Source: Saccoglossus kowalevskii (taxonomy: Eukaryota; Hemichordata; Enteropneusta; Harrimaniidae). From it: 14,844 nucleotides of DNA. Both the position numbers and the translations under genes were made by a program. This document shows, one piece after another, positions 9,441 through 14,844 of the stretch. Where the stretch lies: assembly GCF_000003605.2 (NCBI RefSeq), contig NW_003157234.1:139529-154372 (forward strand), given 5' to 3'. Within the stretch, counting starts at the first letter, position 1; the number at the start of each line of letters is the position of its first letter. The notes below the pieces were generated by a model that saw only the letters and a program-made list of their open reading frames with translations, had not been told where the DNA came from and did not search any database.

Positions 9441-9645
9441 TGGAGGGGCGAAATCTGCTCGGGAATGTCCCCCATACCAAAATGCAATCTAGACCTTATG
9501 AAACGCTATTTTCTGCATTTTGAGGGGCAAATGTTGCTGACTCAAAGCGTTTCAGCTTGATTTTAGAGGAGGCGACGCCTCCAGCATTATTTTCGAGGGG
9601 ACGACCGCCACCGCCACGGTTATTGACCGAGGCGGAGCCCATGTC
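9441..9645. repeat. GC-rich decayed dispersed repeat (probable)
   Basis: This block stands out sharply from its AT-rich surroundings; 9595-9640 is about 72 percent G+C. GAGGGG recurs at 9443, 9522 and 9595. The first two are followed by similar sequence (GGGGCGAAATCTGCT and GGGGCAAATGTTGCT), 79 bases apart. The G-rich runs, a GGCGACGCC motif and a GACCGCC/GAGCCC ending resemble a kind of high-copy GGGGCGACCGCC-type repeat that I recall from several marine invertebrate genomes. That resemblance is from memory and unverified. No terminal repeats or target-site duplication were found. A 65-codon frame (9557-9754) crosses it but is best explained by GC-rich repeat sequence lacking stops. Confidence 0.5.
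9568..9582. repeat. Perfect GC-rich palindrome, 7-bp arms and 1-base centre
   Basis: GGAGGCG at 9568-9574, A, then CGCCTCC at 9576-9582. It lies inside the GC-rich repeat block and would make a stable hairpin or dyad. Confidence 0.85.
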
Positions 9646-10079
9646 CATAATATTTACCGAACAACTATTGTTTTATTGTACCAAAAGAAGAGCTGGGATT
9701 AAATTTGCTGATATATTTCTGATATGCCAGCACAGGATATCTAGGTTCGCCTGAAAAATTTAACAAATATAAAAATATTTTCTCAAGATTAAAACTTCGT
9801 TGTCACAGACCGAGAAAAATGTATTATTAATGCCGCCAGTTCATGTGCTTTGTCCTCATCAGTAGACCGCTAAATACATTTGTAGCCATCGACGTACCAA
9901 CAGCAGACATCAACTAAACCATCACGATTGCTTCTTTTTTATGTTCAGGACAAGGCACTGATGTAAGCATCATTGTTACTGGGTGTTTGAGATCGACCAG
10001 CTCGGGGTATAGCTTTTAGTGAGTCATGCACGCATACACATACATGAAACATTTCCATAACATCTTCTCTGTTTTGATA
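9646..10079. other. Spacer
   Basis: Nothing gene-like beyond the tail of the frame crossing the repeat block. AAATATAAAAATATTT near 9765 is simple AT-rich sequence. I see no RNA gene. Confidence 0.6.
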
Positions 10080-10479
10080 TTATGAGTAGATCACCAGTGA
10101 CACACAAATTACCGACGCTATGGCAACATGTAAGCCGGAACTACAAATTAGAAGCAGACGCCGCTGGCAGGCAGTAATTTTGTTGCCGAAATACAAATAA
10201 TATTGCTTTCGAAATGCCGAATGACGCACAGCCGGATGAAAAATACTGTCAAAACCAAACAATACTACCGACGAAATGACAAACTTTTCAAATTAATATT
10301 ATTGACGAATACAGAATCGTCCACTTGCTTTGAAAATCTCGCATAAGGAAGACGTGAAAATGTTCCACCACTGTGAATCTCAGTAATTTGCAAGCGCAAT
10401 CTTCACCACTACGTTCCTTATTACTTCTTGCAGAGCTAGAGCTGTCAACGATTTGCTTTACCGCTTTAGTCGAATACAT
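10080..10479 (-). other. Raised-GC stretch with two minus-strand open frames
   Basis: G+C is about 41 percent over 400 bases, above the neighbourhood. On the minus strand a 63-codon frame runs from a true ATG at 10479 to 10288, and a 60-codon frame covers 10262-10080 in a different phase. The upstream product has a Ser-rich, charged segment at about residues 12-30 followed by a more hydrophobic tail; the other has a hydrophobic C-terminus. I recognise no family. The ATG at 10479 has C at -3, a weak start context. A perfect 14-base palindrome, AATACATATGTATT, spans the start (10473-10486). Chance frames are the simplest explanation; exons of a minus-strand gene cannot be excluded. Confidence 0.15.
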
Positions 10480-10739
10480 ATGTATTTGTTCGTACTAGTT
10501 TATATGCAGTGAGATTCAAACATAGCTTAATATGATTATGTATTAAGCGAATAATATGAAGTATGTTTGGTGATGCTGAACAATTCATCCACTAATTTAA
10601 ATCTTGGATCCTCTTAACATTACAAGTTGGGAATTGTTTTCTTCAGACGAGTGATAAAAAGTGTGTTCTATAAAACTAATCCTACATACAATGGGAGTTA
10701 AACGACCACGAGCATGGGATCAAATCGATCTCACATTCT
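10480..10739. other. Spacer
   Basis: AT-rich, no exon, RNA or repeat recognised before the CpG-dense patch. Confidence 0.55.
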
Positions 10740-10761
10740 GCGCACACGCGCGGGCGTCGTC
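10740..10761. other. CpG-dense patch
   Basis: Six CpG steps fall within about 20 bases, and 10741-10760 is 80 percent G+C in otherwise AT-rich DNA. TGCGCACACGCGC (10739-10751) resembles the NRF1 palindrome with an insertion, and GCGCGGGCG (10748-10756) is one base from an EGR-type site. The patch is far too short to be called a CpG island. It may be a decayed repeat remnant or a small factor-bound site. Confidence 0.6.
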
Positions 10762-11685
10762 ATAGCACCGGTAATGCACACTTTGCTTATAACAAGGCGA
10801 ATGCCGCACGACTTGGAATGTTTGCATTAGAAGACTAGACAAACGAACACCTTTTTCATATGTACGCTAACACGTATAAGGTATCACATTCTACTCATCT
10901 ACCACCGAAATATTTGATTAGACGCATCAAACTTTATTTTAATTAGCATATTTGGCCATTATATGCAAATTCATGGTTACATCATCGTGTCACCAAGTGA
11001 ATATTAAGCATTGCAGTTCATACAATTTACAACCTGTAGTGTTCAATATTGTTTGTTTTTTAATTAACTACACTTGTTTGTAATTTTGGAACATATTTAC
11101 TATATTAGGGTAAGATGGAACAATAACCAATATGACATACATTGTTAGTTTTATGCAACGCAAATATTGTGCATAATACGAGAAGATAACCATCAACGTT
11201 CGTCATGGCTACAAATTAGTCATAGAGAAAATTACAAGTGTAATGGAATAACCATAATTGCTTCTCTGTAATGATTCGTGTAAGTGATATACGACGCCAT
11301 ACGATTAAAGAGTGCCATCGTAGATAATTGAGAATGCGTGGTGTATTTGAATTAATTCTTGGTTCCGCCACAAGTGTAAAAAGCGTATTCGTAAATTATG
11401 AATGCTTGGTGAGTTTAAATTATATCATATTTTTTATAGCGTTGGCTCACAGCTGTTAGCGTACTTGTATACACCACTGGAGGTAACAGTTTTTTCAAAC
11501 ATAATTGAAATATGAATTAAAGCTGTAATCAACATCACAAGGGCCCAATTCTCACAGTATTGTTGAATTATTTTCTAAGCTGCTGCAAGCCAAATTTCAG
11601 AAGAGGGTTATTACGGAAATTTATAAGCATCCTATTTAATTTTTCTGTAAATAAATTATTTTGCCAAAAGCAATGTGATGCCACT
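10762..11685. other. AT-rich spacer
   Basis: No exon or RNA gene is recognised. A third exact octamer (ATGCAAAT) lies at 10963-10970. No open frame of interest occurs on either strand. Confidence 0.6.
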
Positions 11686-11974
11686 GTTCCCATGACAACA
11701 CCAGATTACTATGAGTACCAAAAGTGTGCAAAATAGAGTAATTTCCATTTGTTTAAAACTCAAGATGGAGGCCAAACCAAGTGGCCGATCCTAGTCGTCA
11801 ATCACATTTGCAATTGGTCTTTAGGTATTAGTTATGCCAAAATGACCTCAATAAGGGCATTTGTTCCTCACGAGGGTTTTAACCAATCAACTTGATAATA
11901 GCATGGAAGGCCATGTCTGTGTACGAGAATAAAATCAACAATTTCGATTGATCACGTAGATTTATCGCCATTTT
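11686..11974. promoter_or_regulatory. Loose cluster of RFX-, YY1- and NF-Y-like sites
   Basis: In order: GTTCCCATGACAAC at 11686-11699 fits the RFX X-box consensus; CAAGATGGAGGC at 11761-11772 is one base from the YY1 consensus; an inverted CCAAT (ATTGG) is at 11813-11817; AACCAATCA at 11881-11889 is a full NF-Y site; and ATCGCCATTTT at 11964-11974 is a YY1-type site on the minus strand. G+C rises to about 48 percent at 11761-11820. This mix is typical of TATA-less animal promoters, but each motif is loose and the group may be chance. No transcript or exon next to it is recognisable. Confidence 0.2.
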
Positions 11975-13241
11975 GGATTCCCCGCATAACTGGTCTAATT
12001 TCAATCGTTCGTTCAATAATGTTTTGAATGATTTGAATTTTGGAGGGTAGTTTTTATGGTAAAAGTTTAGAAGCCGTTTTTATTTTATTATGTCTAATTG
12101 GAAGTGTTTAATTCATTTCTTCATTATTTTGGTTGTGACGATCAAAAGCATAAAGTCTTCTCTTGGCTGATTTGTCCAGATTTGAAGCATTTGAACCCGA
12201 AATTACAACTGATTGGGTGAGGTGATTTGACTCACGCACACTGAAAGAGTACCCATATCTAAGCTACTATTGTACACCAAAAAAAACACTTGTTTCGATA
12301 ATACACATGTCAACGGATTGTTTTTCTACACACAGATCGCCTGACTACATGATATAGCTCGTTGTGTAATTGCAGACTTTTTTGTCAATCATTTATTATG
12401 TGTGTTTACACAATTGTGTTCAACGATCTGCGAATGGTTATGTTAACTCCCTCATATATAGTGTAATAATGCTGACACGCTGTGGACATTTGATCACTTA
12501 GATTTAAACGCAACACACATATAAAAGCATGAACTCAAAGGAACAGAATAAAAAGGCTAGTTATCTTCAAACTATAATCTTCTAATTTAGGATTGTTGAC
12601 GAAATATACATCATAAGCACAATTGATGTAAAATCAGTGCTAGGATTTGGGGATTAAATTGTACACTTCCGAACATTTTCAACTTCATGTTATTTATTCT
12701 GAATTTAAATTATACAAATGAATGAACACCACATATCATCGTTCACTGAATCAGCGTCTTTAGACATGGTCAATTACTGCTGCTAGACCTATTATTTATT
12801 TCATTAATCTTGCAAACAAGATCAAATATAAAATCATGTCGTCTCATGCAATTGTATTTGATCTCACTCTGCATTTTGTGTATGTGACAAGCTCTCTAAA
12901 TGTTGATAGAATTAGCAAATGAATGAATGAAAGATAGTATTGAATTCTGTCACACGCGACGTAATATTACCGTAATTGGTATAGTACAGGTGGATGGTTC
13001 AAATACCAAAATGGCAACAGTAACAGAATGACTTCCCTGGCGGCGATGATAACATACGAACACGGAGCCAACAGATGAGGTTTCAACTGGTACTGGTATT
13101 ATTATACTTTGCAAACATCAAGTACAATAACGCGGTAAAACTCCACTACTCCAATAACTAGATACTTAAACTCTAAAACAATTCAACGAGATCTTCGATC
13201 TGAACTCAGTGCTGAACCACTCCCCTATATATACCCCCACT
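11975..13241. other. AT-rich spacer with small palindromes
   Basis: No exon, RNA or mobile element is recognised. ACACAATTGTGT at 12408-12419 is a perfect 12-base palindrome, overlapped by TGTGTTTACACA. TACATCA at 12607-12613 pairs with TGATGTA at 12624-12630 across a 10-base loop. A short AATG run near 12917-12930 is too brief to call a microsatellite. CAAAATGGCAAC at 13007 is a further YY1-like match. Confidence 0.6.
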
Positions 13242-13255
13242 GTCTATAAATAGAC
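13242..13255. promoter_or_regulatory. MEF2-type site in a dyad (also TATA-like)
   Basis: CTATAAATAG at 13244-13253 fits the MEF2 consensus exactly and is framed as GTCTAT-AA-ATAGAC, a 6-bp inverted repeat. The same bases hold TATAAATA, and a TATATATA lies 19 bases upstream at 13226. No well-placed initiator follows. Several MEF2 consensus matches are expected by chance in the window. Confidence 0.2.
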
Positions 13256-14844
13256 CATTACATCAGCATACATAATGAGTCTGGAACTTACTACAAATTT
13301 CTTGAATGTTCCATTACCTTCTATTGCCTCCTACAGTGCAGTCGCATGAGACAAATACCATTAATTTTAACATCTTGGACTACCAAATCTAGTCTTTGAT
13401 TATAATAGAACGCACGAGTCTTCACGAGAGAATATTAATGTAGAGCTTAAACTAATCCAAAATGCACCTTGCTATTATAACAATGAGGGAGAATTATTAT
13501 AGTCAAACTTTTTACCTGAAATTATATTGTTATTGTACTAGTGTTAATTTCATCTGCATTTGAAACTATCAAAAATACATGATACTTGTACATCTCGCAC
13601 ATTTTCTGACATTCTACAGCCTACATTTTAATTTTGTAGGAATTCATGGAAAGAGAATTAAAACAAAAAACGAAAAAACAAAATTGATGAAATTTGATAT
13701 TTTTAAATCCTCATATATTTAGAAGTGAATAACGTACCTTGCAAATTGTTTATTTCGAATGTATTACCCAAACAAATATGCAAAGTAGAGATTCATTTTG
13801 TTTCTATGAACAGTATCTATGACTGGTATCTACATTATGCCTGGATTAATTGTGACATTATATTGTATTGATAAAGCATTTAAACATAGTATATATGTCA
13901 TTTTTTGTAATAATTTGAAACTTTTTCTATAATTATATGGGGAATCACACATTGTATTTTGATAACCACCTAATGTATCGTTTAACTAATTGATGAGAGC
14001 GAACTCTAGAGAAAGGCCAATCTAGCTTTGCTGTGTATTCCCCCAATAAAGTGCAAATTAGGCAGTCAGAATAAATAACAGTGTTTGTATATGGGTAGTG
14101 ACAGTCGATAGATATACGTACTGTTTGTGTGTTTATTCACCTAATAATTTGTATGTTCCGCCAAACAGCTCCAGCAATGATGTCACATTTTGGTATACGA
14201 TAAATGCTGCTTAGCTAACAATTGCATGACATATTATGGGGGAGAATGTATGTATTCAAACCAGCCGTTATTGTGTGCCATGTGTTTGCCTTATAAATCG
14301 GCTGGTTACTGAAACTAACCAAAATGAAATGCAGTCGATGTATTTATCTTCGGGACAGACAGATCAATTATGACACTCCACAAAATAATACACGAATCGT
14401 GAAAAAGATAAAATCAATGGTCGCCTTGACTACGAGTTATTGAAGCACGAAGTTACAGTTGACACTGTTTCGCCTTCATGTACTCTAGGTAGATTTCGTA
14501 GATAAGTAGTGTTATTGAAAGATGGTGAGATAATGTAGAAAGGAAACATGTGACAACATGGCGAGTTTGAAATAATATAGCCAGGAGATTCAATGAAAGA
14601 AGGAGCAGTTTATATAAGTTTGGAAGGAAATTGTTGTTCTGAATGCGCACAAGTCTTTGTACATACCGTCACTGGTGGACATGTATTAGTCATATTTGAA
14701 ATATATAACTAAAAGGAATGCCTTTTATCTAATATATAGCCTGGAAATACACCCACAACATAATGTCTTCGTGTGGATATTCGATAGTTATCTGCATGAT
14801 TGTCAACTGTCATCCAACATTTCGAGAAATTTGGTTAATTTCCC
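13256..14844. other. AT-rich spacer to the window end
   Basis: Nothing gene-like is visible on either strand. CCTACA at 13620-13625 and TGTAGG at 13635-13640 form a small inverted repeat around an AT-rich loop, and an A-rich stretch follows at about 13660-13682. The minus-strand 65-codon frame at 14453-14650 would encode a Leu- and Ile-rich peptide that looks partly hydrophobic, but it is of chance length and matches no family I know. Confidence 0.6.

Noticed and set aside
2286-10139. TGTAAGCCGGA shared between about 2285 and 10129
   Set aside because: An 11-base shared word is expected many times by chance in a window of this size, and the flanks do not align.
1-14844. CRISPR array, bacterial or phage genes, prophage or plasmid content
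   Set aside because: No regularly spaced repeats, no dense open frames with ribosome binding sites, and composition and frame structure point to eukaryotic non-coding DNA.

Overview
The window looks like nuclear, non-coding DNA of a eukaryote, most likely an animal. It is AT-rich (G+C roughly one third by eye). Every reading frame is broken by stops, with no long open frame on either strand. There are no bacterial-style gene starts, operons or tightly packed genes. The longest open frame is 112 codons, about what chance gives at this base composition, and its first part is a stop-free trinucleotide repeat. CpG is not obviously depleted, and trinucleotide and hexanucleotide microsatellites are short and few. 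That fits an invertebrate genome better than a vertebrate one, but I cannot name the group.

Layout. Positions 1-1400 are AT-rich spacer holding two GAT-type microsatellites; the first (441-489) opens the 112-codon frame. Positions 1400-5900 are spacer with a doubtful minus-strand exon candidate (2139-2345) and small inverted repeats. A perfect 12-bp-arm hairpin (5924-5950) and a short six-base tandem repeat (5983-6005) sit together in the most AT-rich part. Positions 7640-7701 hold small repeats. At 8897-9225 there is a well-spaced TATA box plus initiator, then a small open frame ending in a splice-donor-like sequence. This is the most gene-like arrangement here, but it is unproven. Immediately downstream, 9441-9645 is a GC-rich block with internal repeats that looks like a decayed dispersed repeat. 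Positions 10080-10480 have raised GC and two minus-strand open frames. A very CpG-dense 22-bp patch lies at 10740-10761. A loose group of RFX-, YY1- and NF-Y-like sites lies at 11686-11974. The rest, to 14844, is plain spacer.

I recognise no protein-coding gene, tRNA, rRNA, snRNA, microRNA precursor, intact transposon or CRISPR array. The plainest reading is intergenic or intronic sequence. The items below are short repeats that can be seen directly plus low-confidence candidates. I did not find a previously undescribed system here.
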